A DNA stretch of 64,000 nucleotides from Flavobacterium selenitireducens (GCF_014748335.1 NZ_JAAVIY010000007.1:119514-183513), one strand, 5' to 3'. Positions 8,840-17,978 are shown, counted from the stretch's first letter. The notes: a model not told the origin generated them from the sequence alone. Program-made: numbers and translations.

Positions 8840-9601
8840 TCACGGTAACCACTCCATTACTTTTTCGACCACGAAGTTTTTGTATTGCCCTGAGCTCGTG
8901 CAATGTCCTGAGCTGTTGATGATCAGGCATTCGCTGTCCTGGGCTACACTTCCGTTGGCATTGTTGAGCAAACCGTTTTTGAAGTCGTTGGCGTTTTCGA
9001 CACCCATCGTCGGGTCTACTTTGTTGGCCATGTAGGCAACCGGCACGAGCACCGCCGAACCTTTCCATTCGTCTCCTCCCGAACATTCCAGGATGGCGCC
9101 GCGAATGTCTGTTATCGGGTTGCCGACTCCGGGTTGACCGGGTAAAATCAACGGGAAAGTGTTGTTTCCGCCACGCGACAAGCCACCGATTATGGTTTTG
9201 TTTCTCGGGATTTGGAATTCACCACCCATCGCGGTAATCATGCTTTCAATATCGCCTTTGAAACGGGCGTTGATCTCTTCATAAGTGCCTGTTGGATTGC
9301 GATAAGAAGTCGTGACGGCGACATATCCTTTTTTGGCGAGCGCTTCACATTGGGAATTAAGCGTTCCGTCGGCTTCGTCGCTGTTGTCGCCGTGAGCGAG
9401 GATCACAAGGCCTTTACGCGTTTGTGGGGAAGCGGTTTCCTGGAAGAACACCTTGTAGCCGAATCCCGAAGCGGATTGTGCATTTAGGCTGACGACGGGC
9501 GTGTTGTCGTTGTCGCTTTGAGATGGGCCGTCGTCGTCTTTGGAACAAGAAAAAGCCAAAGCGAACAATAAAATGAAAGACAAAAGTTTGATCGTTTTCA
9601 T
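8840..9601 (-). CDS. Alpha/beta-hydrolase lipoprotein
   Basis: A 253 aa protein with a lipoprotein signal peptide (lipobox around Cys19, FALAFSCS, followed by an acidic KDDD tail typical of Bacteroidota surface lipoproteins). The hydrolase core shows VILAHGDNSDEADG (oxyanion region), the nucleophile elbow GGLSRGG with Ser142, a later NKVDP that could supply the acid, and SSGHCTS with the catalytic His. This matches dienelactone hydrolase or PET-hydrolase-like enzymes. The substrate is unknown. It is probably the upstream member of a two-gene unit with 8094-8792. Confidence 0.82.
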   Translation of the reverse strand: MKTIKLLSFILLFALAFSCSKDDDGPSQSDNDNTPVVSLNAQSASGFGYKVFFQETASPQTRKGLVILAHGDNSDEADGTLNSQCEALAKKGYVAVTTSYRNPTGTYEEINARFKGDIESMITAMGGEFQIPRNKTIIGGLSRGGNNTFPLILPGQPGVGNPITDIRGAILECSGGDEWKGSAVLVPVAYMANKVDPTMGVENANDFKNGLLNNANGSVAQDSECLIINSSGHCTSSGQYKNFVVEKVMEWLP

Positions 9602-9746
9602 AATCTGGGTTTTAGTTGACCCAAAGATGTAAAACTGCGCCCGAGGTTTTTTATGCCGATAATTGAGTTGCGGGTTTTGGAAAAGGAAATGCGTTTTTAC
9701 AAAGATGTTGTTCAGGAAACGGGTGCGCGAGGGATGGAAGCGGCAC

Positions 9747-9797
9747 CCTTTTACGAAACCTCAAAAGTTTTTAAGACCTTTGAGGTTTGGTAAAAGG
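9747..9797. repeat. Long inverted repeat containing AAACCTCAAA
   Basis: Arms at 9747-9765 and 9779-9797 are 19 bp each with a single mismatch (CCTTTTACGAAACCTCAAA against its complement) around a 13-base loop. The same core recurs at 63259-63309. It lies in a 338-bp gap (9602-9939) that otherwise holds only the metK terminator; I see no gene there. Confidence 0.75.
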
Positions 9798-9880
9798 TAC
9801 AGCGGACAGCCCGGCGACGGCCAAAAAACATTTTATGTCCATCACTGTTTTTCCAAGCCGGCGCGCGCCAAAAAAAAGCG

Positions 9881-9915
9881 AAAAAGAAAAGCCGCAATCA
9901 AACGACGGCGGCTTT
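9881..9915 (-). terminator. Intrinsic terminator after metK
   Basis: Read on the minus strand, AAAGCCGC (9915-9908) pairs with GCGGCTTT (9895-9888) and is followed by TCTTTTTC. It lies 24 bases past the metK stop. Confidence 0.7.
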
Positions 9916-9939
9916 CTGGAATGATGGGCGATTGGCACA

Positions 9940-11190
9940 TCAGATATTGAATTCGGCTTTGACCTTGTCTACGAAATCCAGTTTTTCCCAGGTAAACAAT
10001 TCCACCGATACGGTTTTTTCTTCTCCATAAGGATTTTTGAATGTCTTGGAAACCGTCTGTGGCTTGCGTCCCATGTGGCCGTAAGCGGCGGTTTCACTGT
10101 AAATCGGGTTCCTGAGTTTAAGGCGTTGCTCGATAAAATAAGGGCGCATGTCAAAGATGTTCTCGACTTTTTTGGCGATTTCCCCGTCGGACAAACCTAC
10201 TTTCGAAGTGCCGTAGGTTTCTACGAAAATTCCCATTGGTTTTGCAACTCCGATCGCATACGAAACCTGGACCAGGATTTCATCGGCGACTCCCGCAGCG
10301 ACAAGGTTCTTGGCGATGTGACGCGTGGCGTAAGCGGCAGAACGGTCTACTTTTGAAGGGTCTTTTCCTGAAAATGCACCGCCTCCGTGAGCGCCTTTCC
10401 CGCCGTAAGTGTCTACGATGATTTTGCGCCCGGTCAGGCCCGTGTCCCCGTGAGGCCCGCCGATGACGAACTTTCCGGTCGGGTTGATGTGGTAGTGGAT
10501 GCTGTCGTTGAACAAATGGGCGTATTGCGGATATTTGGCGATGATACGCGGGATCAAAATGTCGATGATGTCGTTTTTGATCTTGGCAAGCATCGTTTGC
10601 TCCTCGTCGAAATCGTCGTGTTGCGTCGAGATGACGATCGCGTCGATTCGCGAAGGCTTATTGTTGTCGTCATATTCGAGCGTAACCTGGGATTTCGCGT
10701 CAGGACGGAGGTAATCGATTTCGCGGCTCTCACGTCTTAGTTCGGCCAATTCCTGAAGCAATTTGTGCGACAGGTCAAGCGCCAACGGCATGAAATCGTC
10801 GGTTTCGTTCGTTGCGTATCCGAACATCATTCCCTGGTCTCCGGCGCCTTGCTCTTCCTTGCTCGCGCGGTCGACTCCTTGATTGATGTCGCTCGATTGC
10901 TCGTGGATAGCCGAAAGGATCCCGCACGAATTCGCCTCGAACATATATTCGCTTTTCGTGTAGCCGATTTTGCGGATTACGTCGCGCGCAATTTGCTGTA
11001 CATCGAGATAGGTTTTCGATTTCACTTCACCGGCAAGCACGACCTGGCCCGTTGTGACAAGGGTTTCACAGGCAACTTTCGACTCCGGGTCGAAGGCAAG
11101 GAAGTTATCGATAAGGGCGTCCGAAATCTGGTCGGCAACCTTGTCCGGATGTCCTTCGCTCACGGACTCCGACGTAAAGAAATAAGCCAT
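9940..11190 (-). CDS. metK: S-adenosylmethionine synthetase
   Basis: A 416 aa cytoplasmic enzyme that makes S-adenosylmethionine from methionine and ATP. The N-terminus [20 protein letters not shown] holds the ATP/methionine motif [17 protein letters not shown] and [19 protein letters not shown] are the two signature sequences of the family. The length suits bacterial MetK. It has its own promoter (11311-11339) and terminator and is transcribed away from the SAM-riboswitch-controlled metH/metF genes. No riboswitch is visible in its own leader of about 115 nt. Confidence 0.97.
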   Translation of the reverse strand: MAYFFTSESVSEGHPDKVADQISDALIDNFLAFDPESKVACETLVTTGQVVLAGEVKSKTYLDVQQIARDVIRKIGYTKSEYMFEANSCGILSAIHEQSSDINQGVDRASKEEQGAGDQGMMFGYATNETDDFMPLALDLSHKLLQELAELRRESREIDYLRPDAKSQVTLEYDDNNKPSRIDAIVISTQHDDFDEEQTMLAKIKNDIIDILIPRIIAKYPQYAHLFNDSIHYHINPTGKFVIGGPHGDTGLTGRKIIVDTYGGKGAHGGGAFSGKDPSKVDRSAAYATRHIAKNLVAAGVADEILVQVSYAIGVAKPMGIFVETYGTSKVGLSDGEIAKKVENIFDMRPYFIEQRLKLRNPIYSETAAYGHMGRKPQTVSKTFKNPYGEEKTVSVELFTWEKLDFVDKVKAEFNI

Positions 11191-11234
11191 AGTGTCTTAA
11201 CTGTTTAATGTTGTGAGGGATTGCGTTTTCGCGC

Positions 11235-11261
11235 GCTAAAGGAGAGAGATTCTGCTTTAGC
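11235..11261. other. Hairpin in the metK leader region
   Basis: GCTAAAG (11235-11241) pairs with CTTTAGC (11255-11261) across a 13-base loop. On the plus strand it is followed by six T after one A. It falls in the 5' untranslated region of metK, read from the other strand, so it could shape that leader or stop stray plus-strand transcription. Confidence 0.4.
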
Positions 11262-11310
11262 ATTTTTTAACGAGGTTGCAATCAGTCAAATTTTTCCTCT
11301 TATTCGGGTG

Positions 11311-11339
11311 CAAATATAAGAATTTGCTTTTAGAAACAA
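11311..11339 (-). promoter_or_regulatory. Flavobacterial-type promoter of metK
   Basis: On the minus strand TTG (11339-11337) is followed after 18 bases by TATATTTG (11318-11311), matching the Bacteroidota TTG / TAnnTTTG pattern. Confidence 0.6.
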
Positions 11340-11580
11340 CTAAAGTTGAATGGCTAGTTCACTTTGCCGCTAAGGTAGATTGCGATCAATTTACCCTGCC
11401 GTGGAAAAATGCCATGACGTAACCCAAATCCGGACCCTTCAAACCTGATATTTTCTGTCTTGAGCTACGCGCCGTTCACAGGTACAACGCATTTTTTATC
11501 GAACCGGCGCAGCTCTCGGAAATCTTACTGCAAATATTCAACGATCGATTCGCGTTAACCGGTAATTAAACATTTACTGT

Positions 11581-11620
11581 CGTTTGTAAACATTTGTAAA
11601 CGTTTGTAAACGTTTGTTGT
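11581..11620. repeat. Four 10-bp phased repeats, CGTTTGTAAA type
   Basis: Four consecutive decamers follow the pattern C-G/A-TTTGTAAA (the last is CGTTTGTTGT), with an exact 10-bp period, close to one helical turn. The unit contains the palindrome GTTTGTAAAC. It lies 40 bp upstream of the -33 element of the SAM-riboswitch promoter, where a regulator or bending site would be expected. The rest of the gap 11340-11580 shows no gene. Confidence 0.7.
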
Positions 11621-11659
11621 CGGATAATTTGCTCCTGCTCGCCATAAATTTGAAAACGC

Positions 11660-11690
11660 TTGCAAACTTTGGTAAAATGCCGTTACTTTG
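11660..11690 (+). promoter_or_regulatory. Promoter of the SAM-riboswitch transcript
   Basis: TTG at 11660-11662 and TTACTTTG at 11683-11690 (one mismatch to TAnnTTTG) are separated by 20 bases. Transcription would begin about 15 bases before the riboswitch. Confidence 0.55.
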
Positions 11691-11712
11691 CAGCGTTCAT
11701 ACACATCATGCC

Positions 11713-11811
11713 GTTATCACGAAAGGCCGAGGGAATAGACCCGACGAAGCCTTGGCAACCCTTATCTTTAAGAAGGTGCTACGTTCTACCTGAATTTTCA
11801 GGACAGATAAC
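11713..11811 (+). ncRNA. SAM riboswitch (SAM-I class)
   Basis: The element has the conserved order of the SAM-I aptamer: GTTATC, CGAAAGG, GAGGGA, GACCC, GAAGCC, GGCAACC, AGGTGCTAC and closing GATAAC. The ends GTTATC (11713-11718) and GATAAC (11806-11811) pair as P1. Downstream, ATAACGG (11833-11839) can also pair with CCGTTAT (11711-11717) and is followed by a T-rich run, so an alternative fold is possible. It would lower expression of the downstream metH genes when SAM is plentiful. The aptamer lies about 300 bp before the metH start. Confidence 0.9.
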
Positions 11812-11856
11812 TCGAGAAATTTCCCACTTTCAATAACGGTTTTATGTTTTTTTAAG

Positions 11857-11996
11857 AGCTGATCCGGCTGTTCGCCGTAGCTTGCTTGAACGCTCTTTTT
11901 TTGCGCTTCCTGTGCCCGGCTTCCGTTGGTCGCCGGCCCAACAAGGCAAAAAACAGTCGCGTCCTGCTCAAGGCTACCTGCGGCCATCCGGGCTAG
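11857..11996. repeat. Intergenic GC-rich repeat element, copy 2
   Basis: The segment between the riboswitch and metH begins AGCTGATCCGGCTGTTCGCC and ends CCATCCGGGCTAGAC, similar in its ends to 7935-8082. It is followed at 12025-12088 by tandem GTTTAAAGTTTAAAG and CCTTAAACCTTAAAC runs, which are roughly complementary to each other. No gene is present between the riboswitch and 12110. Confidence 0.45.
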
Positions 11997-12109
11997 ACAG
12001 GAAAATCGGGTGAGGTTGAACGTTTAGTTGTTTAAAGTTTAAAGTTCAAAGTTTAAAGTAGGTAGGACGCAACCTTAAACCTTAAACACTAATCCTCAAA
12101 CAAGAAATT

Positions 12110-13111
12110 ATGACTAAAATACAACAAGCTATTTCTAAAAGAATCCTCGTGCTCGACGGCGCGATGGGAACTATGCTGCAGCGCTATAACTTCACTGAAG
12201 AAGACTATCGTGGCGAGCGGTTCAAAGATTTTCCACATCCGCTGAAAGGCAATAACGACTTGCTGACCCTGACACAACCCGAGGCGATAAAGGACGTCCA
12301 CCGTCAATATTTCGCGGCAGGTGCAGACATCGTCGAGACCAACACGTTTTCGGGGACTACGATCGGTATGGCAGATTACCACATGGAGGATTTGGTGTAC
12401 GAGCTCAATTATGAATCGGCAAAACTGGCCCGCGAAGCAGCTGACGAATTCACCGCCTTAAATCCCGAAAAGCCGCGTTTCGTCGCTGGATCGATCGGCC
12501 CGACGAACCGCACCGCCAGTCTTTCTCCCGATGTCAACGATCCCGGTTTTCGCGCCATCACGTTCGACGAGCTCCGCATTGCCTACAAAGAGCAGGTCGA
12601 AGCGCTTCTCGACGGTGGATCGGACATCCTGCTCGTGGAAACCATTTTTGACACGCTCAACGCCAAAGCCGCTCTGTACGCGATAGAAGAAGTCAAGGAA
12701 GAACGCAAATTGGACACGCCCGTGATGGTTTCGGGCACGATAACCGATGCTTCGGGAAGGACACTTTCAGGCCAAACCGTCGAAGCGTTCCTGATTTCGA
12801 TTTCGCATATCCCGTTGTTGTCCGTAGGTTTCAACTGCGCCCTTGGAGCCGATCAGCTAAGGCCGTACCTCAAACGGCTGGCGCACAATACCGCCTTGAA
12901 TATTTCGGCTCACCCGAATGCCGGTCTGCCCAACGCTTTTGGACAATACGACCAAACGCCAGAGGAAATGCAGCAACTGATAAAGGATTATCTCGACGAA
13001 AACCTGATCAACATTATTGGAGGATGCTGCGGCACCACACCCGAACACATTAAGCTGATTGCTGAAGTTGCGGAGATGTATGAACCGCGGAGTTTGGTAG
13101 TTGGGAGTTGA
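12110..13111 (+). CDS. metH: Methionine synthase part 1: homocysteine S-methyltransferase domain
   Basis: A 333 aa protein equal to the N-terminal homocysteine-binding module of cobalamin-dependent MetH. It opens with LVLDGAMGTMLQRYNFTEED, continues with GADIVETNTFSGT and FVAGSIGPTNRTASLSPDV, and has the zinc ligands in VGFNCALG and GGCCGTTPEHI. It activates homocysteine thiol for methylation. The remaining MetH modules are in a separate gene, 13514-16207, a split common in Flavobacteria. The last six codons (SLVVGS) and the stop lie inside a TAGTTGATAGTTGG-type repeat, so the original C-terminus may have been altered by the inserted segment. Expression is presumably controlled by the upstream SAM riboswitch. 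Confidence 0.93.
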   Translation: MTKIQQAISKRILVLDGAMGTMLQRYNFTEEDYRGERFKDFPHPLKGNNDLLTLTQPEAIKDVHRQYFAAGADIVETNTFSGTTIGMADYHMEDLVYELNYESAKLAREAADEFTALNPEKPRFVAGSIGPTNRTASLSPDVNDPGFRAITFDELRIAYKEQVEALLDGGSDILLVETIFDTLNAKAALYAIEEVKEERKLDTPVMVSGTITDASGRTLSGQTVEAFLISISHIPLLSVGFNCALGADQLRPYLKRLAHNTALNISAHPNAGLPNAFGQYDQTPEEMQQLIKDYLDENLINIIGGCCGTTPEHIKLIAEVAEMYEPRSLVVGS

Positions 13112-13124
13112 TAGTTGATAGTTG
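13100..13124. repeat. Left arm of inverted repeat bracketing the four-helix-bundle gene
   Basis: GTTGGGAGTTGATAGTTG and the following seven bases match, at 22 of 25 positions, the reverse complement of 13531-13555. The arm spans the end of metH part 1, including its stop. Confidence 0.8.
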
Positions 13125-13156
13125 GTAGTTGTTAGTTGTTAGACAGATAGTTGGAG

Positions 13157-13510
13157 ATGGAATACGTCAAGTTGGAAGTTTGGGTTCAGGCGCGGAGACT
13201 GGCGAATCGCATATACGAAATTACAGATGGGTTCCCGAAAGTAGAACTGTACGGTTTATCTAATCAAATGAGACGATGTGCAGTCTCGATTCCTTCGAAC
13301 ATTGCAGAAGGTTGCGGGAGGCAAACATCAAAAGACACGATCAATTTTTTACATATTTCCAGAGGTTCGCTTTATGAATTGGAAACACAAACTTATTTAT
13401 CCTTTGATAGAAAATACATTTCAGAAGAAGAACTTGATGACGTACTTCTTCAAATTTTGGATTGCAAAAAGCTGCTTAATGGATTCATCAATTATTACCG
13501 AAAACTGTAA
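13157..13510 (+). CDS. Four-helix-bundle protein (S23 / 23S rRNA intervening-sequence protein family)
   Basis: A 117 aa protein of the TIGR02436 family. Typical features are LEVWVQARRLANRIYEITDG, then FGLSNQMRR-like YGLSNQMRRCAVSIPSNIAEG, then FLHISRGSLYELETQ. The fold is a four-helix bundle that forms oligomers related to the Avd protein of diversity-generating retroelements; the cellular role is unknown. ATG at 13157 is preferred; an in-frame TTG at 13151 is possible. The gene sits between the two halves of metH, flanked by an inverted repeat (13100-13124 / 13531-13555) and only 3 bp from metH part 2. It looks like an inserted cassette. Confidence 0.85.
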   Translation: MEYVKLEVWVQARRLANRIYEITDGFPKVELYGLSNQMRRCAVSIPSNIAEGCGRQTSKDTINFLHISRGSLYELETQTYLSFDRKYISEEELDDVLLQILDCKKLLNGFINYYRKL

Positions 13511-13513
13511 CCC

Positions 13514-16207
13514 ATGAACGAAGGATCCGTCAACTATCAACCATCAACCACCAACCGATACCTCAAACTCTCCGGCCTCGAACCACTGATCGTCACGGCC
13601 GAGACCAATTTCATCAACGTTGGCGAGCGCACGAACGTAACGGGTTCGCGTAAATTCCTGCGTCTGATAAAAGAAGAAAAATACGATGAGGCCCTCGATA
13701 TAGCACGCGGCCAAGTCGAAGGAGGCGCCCAGATCATCGACATCAATATGGATGAAGGCATGCTCGACGGCGTCGCGGCGATGACGAAATTCCTGAACCT
13801 GATCGCTGCCGAACCTGATATTTCGAGGGTTCCGCTTATGATCGATTCCTCGAAATGGGAAATCATCGAGGCCGGGCTTAAGGTCGCCCAGGGGAAAAGC
13901 GTCGTAAATTCGATCTCGCTTAAGGAAGGCGAAGCGTTGTTTATCGAACACGCCAAAAAAGTCCGTCGCTACGGTGCGGCCGTGATCGTAATGGCGTTCG
14001 ACGAGGTCGGTCAGGCCGATAATTACCAGCGGCGTATCGAGATCTGCAAGCGATCTTACGATATATTGGTCGACATAGTCGGGTTTCCGCCCGAAGATAT
14101 TATTTTCGACCCAAACATTTTTCCGGTCGCCACCGGCATGGAAGAACATCGGTTGAACGCACTCGACTTTTTCCGCGCCACAAAATGGATTCGCGAAAAC
14201 CTTCCGTATGCCAACATTTCAGGAGGCGTGAGCAATGTTTCGTTCTCATTCCGCGGAAATGACAAAGTGCGGGAGGCGATGCATTCGGCATTTTTGTACC
14301 ACGCGATCCAACACGGTATGACGATGGGCATCGTAAACCCGGAAATGCTCGAGGTATACGACGAAATCCCGAAAGACCTGCTCGAAGCGGTCGAAGATGT
14401 GTTGCTTGACCGTCGTGACGATGCCACCGAAAGGCTTCTCGATCTTGCCGAAAGCTACAAAGGGCACACGAAATCAGATGAAAAAGCCGTCCAGGAATGG
14501 AGAAGTGCCCCGCTTCAGGAGCGTCTGACGCATGCATTGGTAAAGGGAATCGACGAATTTGTCGAGGTCGACGTCGAGGAAGCGCGCCAACAATCGGAAC
14601 GCCCGATCCACGTCATCGAGCAGAATCTCATGGCGGGAATGAACGTCGTGGGCGATTTGTTCGGATCCGGAAAAATGTTCCTTCCGCAGGTCGTCAAATC
14701 GGCTCGCGTGATGAAAAAAGCCGTGGCTTATCTGCTTCCATTCATCGAAGCCGAGAAAGACGGTGTTTCCCAATCGGCGGGAAAAATCCTGATGGCGACC
14801 GTAAAAGGCGACGTACACGACATCGGTAAAAACATCGTGTCGGTCGTGCTCGGCTGCAACAATTACGAGATCGTTGATTTGGGCGTTATGGTTCCGCCGG
14901 AGAAAATCATCGAAGCCGCTATCAAGGAAAATGTCGACATCATCGGGCTTTCGGGATTGATAACGCCTTCTCTCGACGAAATGGTCTATCTCGCCAGGGA
15001 AATGGATCGGCTCAACATCAAAATTCCAATGATGATAGGAGGCGCGACGACATCAAGAGCACATACGGCGGTAAAGATCGCCCCTGAATACAAGGAAACC
15101 GTCGTTCATGTAAACGATGCGTCACGAGCCGTTACGGTTGCGGGGAGTTTGCTCGGGAAAGACAAGATCGAATATGCGTTGGAACTTCGTTCGGAATACG
15201 ACAAACTGCGCGACGGTTATCTCAATCGAGGGCGTGAAAAGGATTTCCTGACGATCGGGCAAGCGCGTGCCAATAAACTAAAACTGGAATTTTCTCCGGT
15301 CAGGCCGAATTTTATCGGAAGCAAAAAGATCGAGGTTCCAATTTCCGATCTCGTTCCTTATGTAGATTGGACGCCGTTTTTCCGGACGTGGGAATTGCAT
15401 GGGAAATATCCCGCGATCCTAACCGATGAAATTGTCGGTAAGGAAGCCACAGAATTGTTTGCCGATGCAAAAAACATGGTCGATCAAATCCTATCCGAAA
15501 AGCGCTTGTCTGCGAAAGGCATTTACGGAATATTTCCCGCCAACACCGTCAACGACGACGACATCGAAGTCATCCCGACGGTCGACGGCCAACCGCCATT
15601 TACTTTCCTGACGCTTCGCCAGCAATCGCAAAAAACAAAAGGAGCGCCGAACATCGCGCTGTCTGATTTCATCGCGCCTAAAGAAACCGGAATCCAGGAT
15701 TATTTTGGGGCATTTTGCGTCACGACAGGTTTTGGCGTTGACGAATGGGCAGCCGAGTTCGAAAAAGACCACGACGATTACAATTCGATCATGGTCAAAG
15801 CGCTCGCCGACCGTTTCGCAGAGGCGTTCGCCGAATATCTGCACGAAAAGATAAGAAAGGAAATCTGGGGATATGCGTCAGATGAGATTTTGTCGAATGA
15901 GGAGCTGATTTCGGAAGCTTACAAAGGAATACGTCCGGCACCAGGTTATCCGGCCTGTCCCGATCACCTCGAAAAACCCACGATTTGGAAGTTGCTCGAC
16001 GTGGAGAACGAAATTGGCGTGACGCTTACCGAAAGCATGGCGATGTGGCCGGCTTCATCTGTCTCGGGATATTATTTTGCCCACCCGGAAAGCAAATATT
16101 TCGGACTCGGAAAAATAAAAGAAGATCAGGTGGAAGATTATGCCGAACGACGCGGGATTTCGGTTTTGGAAGCGACGAAATGGCTGAATCCGAATATTGC
16201 GGATTAA
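13514..16207 (+). CDS. metH: Methionine synthase part 2: folate-, cobalamin- and activation domains
   Basis: An 897 aa protein. Residues about 25-290 are the methyltetrahydrofolate (pterin-binding) barrel ([31 protein letters not shown]). A helical cap spans about 320-420, the cobalamin domain has the DxHxxG motif [11 protein letters not shown] with lower-ligand His435, and the C-terminus is the SAM-dependent reactivation domain ([30 protein letters not shown]). With the 12110-13111 protein it methylates homocysteine to methionine. The first codons (VNYQPSTTN) come from a repeat that is the inverse of the one ending metH part 1. Similarity to MetH begins only at [10 protein letters not shown], so the start codon seems to have been supplied by the insertion. 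Confidence 0.95.
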   Translation: MNEGSVNYQPSTTNRYLKLSGLEPLIVTAETNFINVGERTNVTGSRKFLRLIKEEKYDEALDIARGQVEGGAQIIDINMDEGMLDGVAAMTKFLNLIAAEPDISRVPLMIDSSKWEIIEAGLKVAQGKSVVNSISLKEGEALFIEHAKKVRRYGAAVIVMAFDEVGQADNYQRRIEICKRSYDILVDIVGFPPEDIIFDPNIFPVATGMEEHRLNALDFFRATKWIRENLPYANISGGVSNVSFSFRGNDKVREAMHSAFLYHAIQHGMTMGIVNPEMLEVYDEIPKDLLEAVEDVLLDRRDDATERLLDLAESYKGHTKSDEKAVQEWRSAPLQERLTHALVKGIDEFVEVDVEEARQQSERPIHVIEQNLMAGMNVVGDLFGSGKMFLPQVVKSARVMKKAVAYLLPFIEAEKDGVSQSAGKILMATVKGDVHDIGKNIVSVVLGCNNYEIVDLGVMVPPEKIIEAAIKENVDIIGLSGLITPSLDEMVYLAREMDRLNIKIPMMIGGATTSRAHTAVKIAPEYKETVVHVNDASRAVTVAGSLLGKDKIEYALELRSEYDKLRDGYLNRGREKDFLTIGQARANKLKLEFSPVRPNFIGSKKIEVPISDLVPYVDWTPFFRTWELHGKYPAILTDEIVGKEATELFADAKNMVDQILSEKRLSAKGIYGIFPANTVNDDDIEVIPTVDGQPPFTFLTLRQQSQKTKGAPNIALSDFIAPKETGIQDYFGAFCVTTGFGVDEWAAEFEKDHDDYNSIMVKALADRFAEAFAEYLHEKIRKEIWGYASDEILSNEELISEAYKGIRPAPGYPACPDHLEKPTIWKLLDVENEIGVTLTESMAMWPASSVSGYYFAHPESKYFGLGKIKEDQVEDYAERRGISVLEATKWLNPNIAD
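13531..13555. repeat. Right arm of inverted repeat bracketing the four-helix-bundle gene
   Basis: CAACTATCAACCATCAACCA plus the next five bases is the inverse of 13100-13124 (22 of 25 bases). It is translated as part of the N-terminus of metH part 2. Confidence 0.8.
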
Positions 16208-17021
16208 TTGGCCAATTAGCCAATTAGCCAATTAGCGAATGAATTAGTAAATCGCAAAAGTCGGTGTAAACAGGAATGCGCTTAAGGTAAATATAGAGAT
16301 GTAATTAGTGAAAGAATCCGGATTAGCTTTAGAATTAGCAAATTAGCGAATTAGCAAATTAGCGAATTAGCAAATGAATCATTAAACCCGAAAAAATCGG
16401 TGTCAACAGGAATGCGCTTAAAGTAAATATAGAGTTGTAATTAAAGGAAAGAGTCCGGATTAGCTTTAGAATTAGCAAATTAGCGAATTAGCGAATTAGC
16501 AAATGAATCAGTAAACCCGAGAAAATCGGTGTAAACAGGAATGTGCTTAAACTAAATATAAAGTTGTAATTAAAGGAAAGAGTCCGGATTGGCGTTGGCA
16601 TTCGCTAATTCGCTAATTGACAAATTCGCTAATTAGACAGTCAACCGAAAAAATCGGTGTAAATAGGAATACGCTTAAGGTAAATATAGAGATGTAATTA
16701 ATGAAAGAATCCGGATTGGCGTTCGCATTCGCTAATTCGCTAATTGACAAATTCGCTAATTAGACAGTCAACCGCAAAAATCGGTGTAAACAGGAATGCG
16801 CTTAAGGTAAATATAGAGATGTAATTAATGAAAGAATCCGGATTGGCGTTCGCATTCGCTAATTCGCTAATTGACAAATTCGCTAATTAGACAGTCAACC
16901 GAAAAAATCGGTGTAAACAGGAATGCGCTTAAAATAAATATAAAGTTGTAATTAAAGGAAAGAGTCCGGATTGGCGTTGGAATTCGCTAATTCGCTAATT
17001 GACAAATTCGCTAATCGATAA
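16208..17021. repeat. Six-copy tandem array of a ~127-bp unit between metH and metF
   Basis: The phrase TCGGTGTAAACAGGAATG, with small changes, recurs at 16261, 16397, 16526, 16654, 16781 and 16908, giving spacings of 136, 129, 128, 127 and 127 bp. Each core of about 65 bp ends in GAATCCGGATT. The spacer after the core is AATTAGCAAATTAGCG-type in the first copies but its reverse complement, ATTCGCTAATTCGCTAATTG-type, in the last ones, although the core keeps its direction. No reading frame is conserved. The array fills the whole gap up to the metF start. Confidence 0.92.
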
Positions 17022-17978
17022 ATGAAAGTAACCGAACATATCCAAAACGCCAACGGCAAAACCCTTTTCTCGTTTGAGATATTGCCGCCTTTGAAAGGCC
17101 AGAATATTCAATCTATTTTCGACGGGATCGATCCGCTGATGGAATTCGATCCGCCGTTCATCGATGTGACCTATCATCGCGAAGAATACGAATTCAAGGA
17201 ACTCGACAACGGCTTGTTGCAGAAAAAAGTCGTCAAGAAACGTCCGGGAACGGTTGGGATCTGCGCTGCGATCCAGAACAAGTACGATGTAGATGCCGTG
17301 CCTCATGTGCTTTGCGGAGGTTTTACGAAAGAAGACACGGAAAACCTGCTGATCGACCTGGATTTCCTCGGGATCGAAAATGTAGTGGCGTTGCGTGGAG
17401 ACGCGATCAAGTCCGAAATTTACTTCCGGCCTGAAAATGAAGGCCATCATTATGCCACCGAACTCGTTTCCCAGATATCGAACCTGAACAACGGGATTTA
17501 CCTCGACAACGATCTGAAAAACACCAACACGACGAACTTTTGCATCGGTGTGGCGGGTTATCCCGAAAAACATATGGAAGCGCCAAGTCTCGATTCGGAT
17601 ATTTATTACCTCAAGCAAAAAATCAAGAACGGAGCCGATTATATCGTCACCCAAATGTTCTTCGACAACAGGAAATTCTTCGCCTTTGTGGACAAATGCC
17701 GCGCCAACGGCATCACGGTTCCCATCATACCGGGACTAAAACCGATCGCGACCAAAAAACAACTCAATCAAATCCCGCATCGCTTCTCGGTAGATTTGCC
17801 GGACGATCTTATCATGGCCGTCGTCAAGGCCAAGGACAATGAGGCGATCCGGCAAATTGGGATTGAATGGTGCATCGAGCAAAGCCGCGAATTAGTGAAA
17901 GCGGGAATTCCCGTGTTGCATTATTATTCGATGGGAAAAGCAGAAAATATCAGGTCGATCGCGACGGAGATTTTTTAG
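17022..17978 (+). CDS. metF: 5,10-methylenetetrahydrofolate reductase
   Basis: A 318 aa FAD enzyme of the MTHFR family that reduces methylene-THF to methyl-THF, the methyl donor for methionine synthase. Evidence includes TLFSFEILPPLKGQNIQSIF with the catalytic Glu, FIDVTYHREEY, NVVALRGDAIK (the RGD loop of the flavin site), and GADYIVTQMFFDN. It follows metH part 2 after the tandem array. The two may belong to one transcription unit under the SAM riboswitch, but an 814-bp repeat array in between leaves this open. The ATG lies right at the end of the last repeat. Confidence 0.95.
   Translation: MKVTEHIQNANGKTLFSFEILPPLKGQNIQSIFDGIDPLMEFDPPFIDVTYHREEYEFKELDNGLLQKKVVKKRPGTVGICAAIQNKYDVDAVPHVLCGGFTKEDTENLLIDLDFLGIENVVALRGDAIKSEIYFRPENEGHHYATELVSQISNLNNGIYLDNDLKNTNTTNFCIGVAGYPEKHMEAPSLDSDIYYLKQKIKNGADYIVTQMFFDNRKFFAFVDKCRANGITVPIIPGLKPIATKKQLNQIPHRFSVDLPDDLIMAVVKAKDNEAIRQIGIEWCIEQSRELVKAGIPVLHYYSMGKAENIRSIATEIF

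Noticed and set aside
9663..9950. 95-codon plus-strand frame before metK
   Set aside because: Very Lys/Arg-rich, crosses the inverted repeat and the metK terminator and runs into metK's end; no support as a gene.
11706..11987. 93-codon minus-strand frame over the SAM riboswitch
   Set aside because: The region is explained by the structured RNA element and a dispersed repeat.
12110..16207. metH broken by a frameshift
   Set aside because: The break falls exactly between modules, both halves have full domains, and split metH is common in Flavobacteria.
16261..17000. Possible CRISPR array
   Set aside because: Repeat units are about 127 bp with long identical parts and near-identical spacers; there are no unique spacers and no cas genes.
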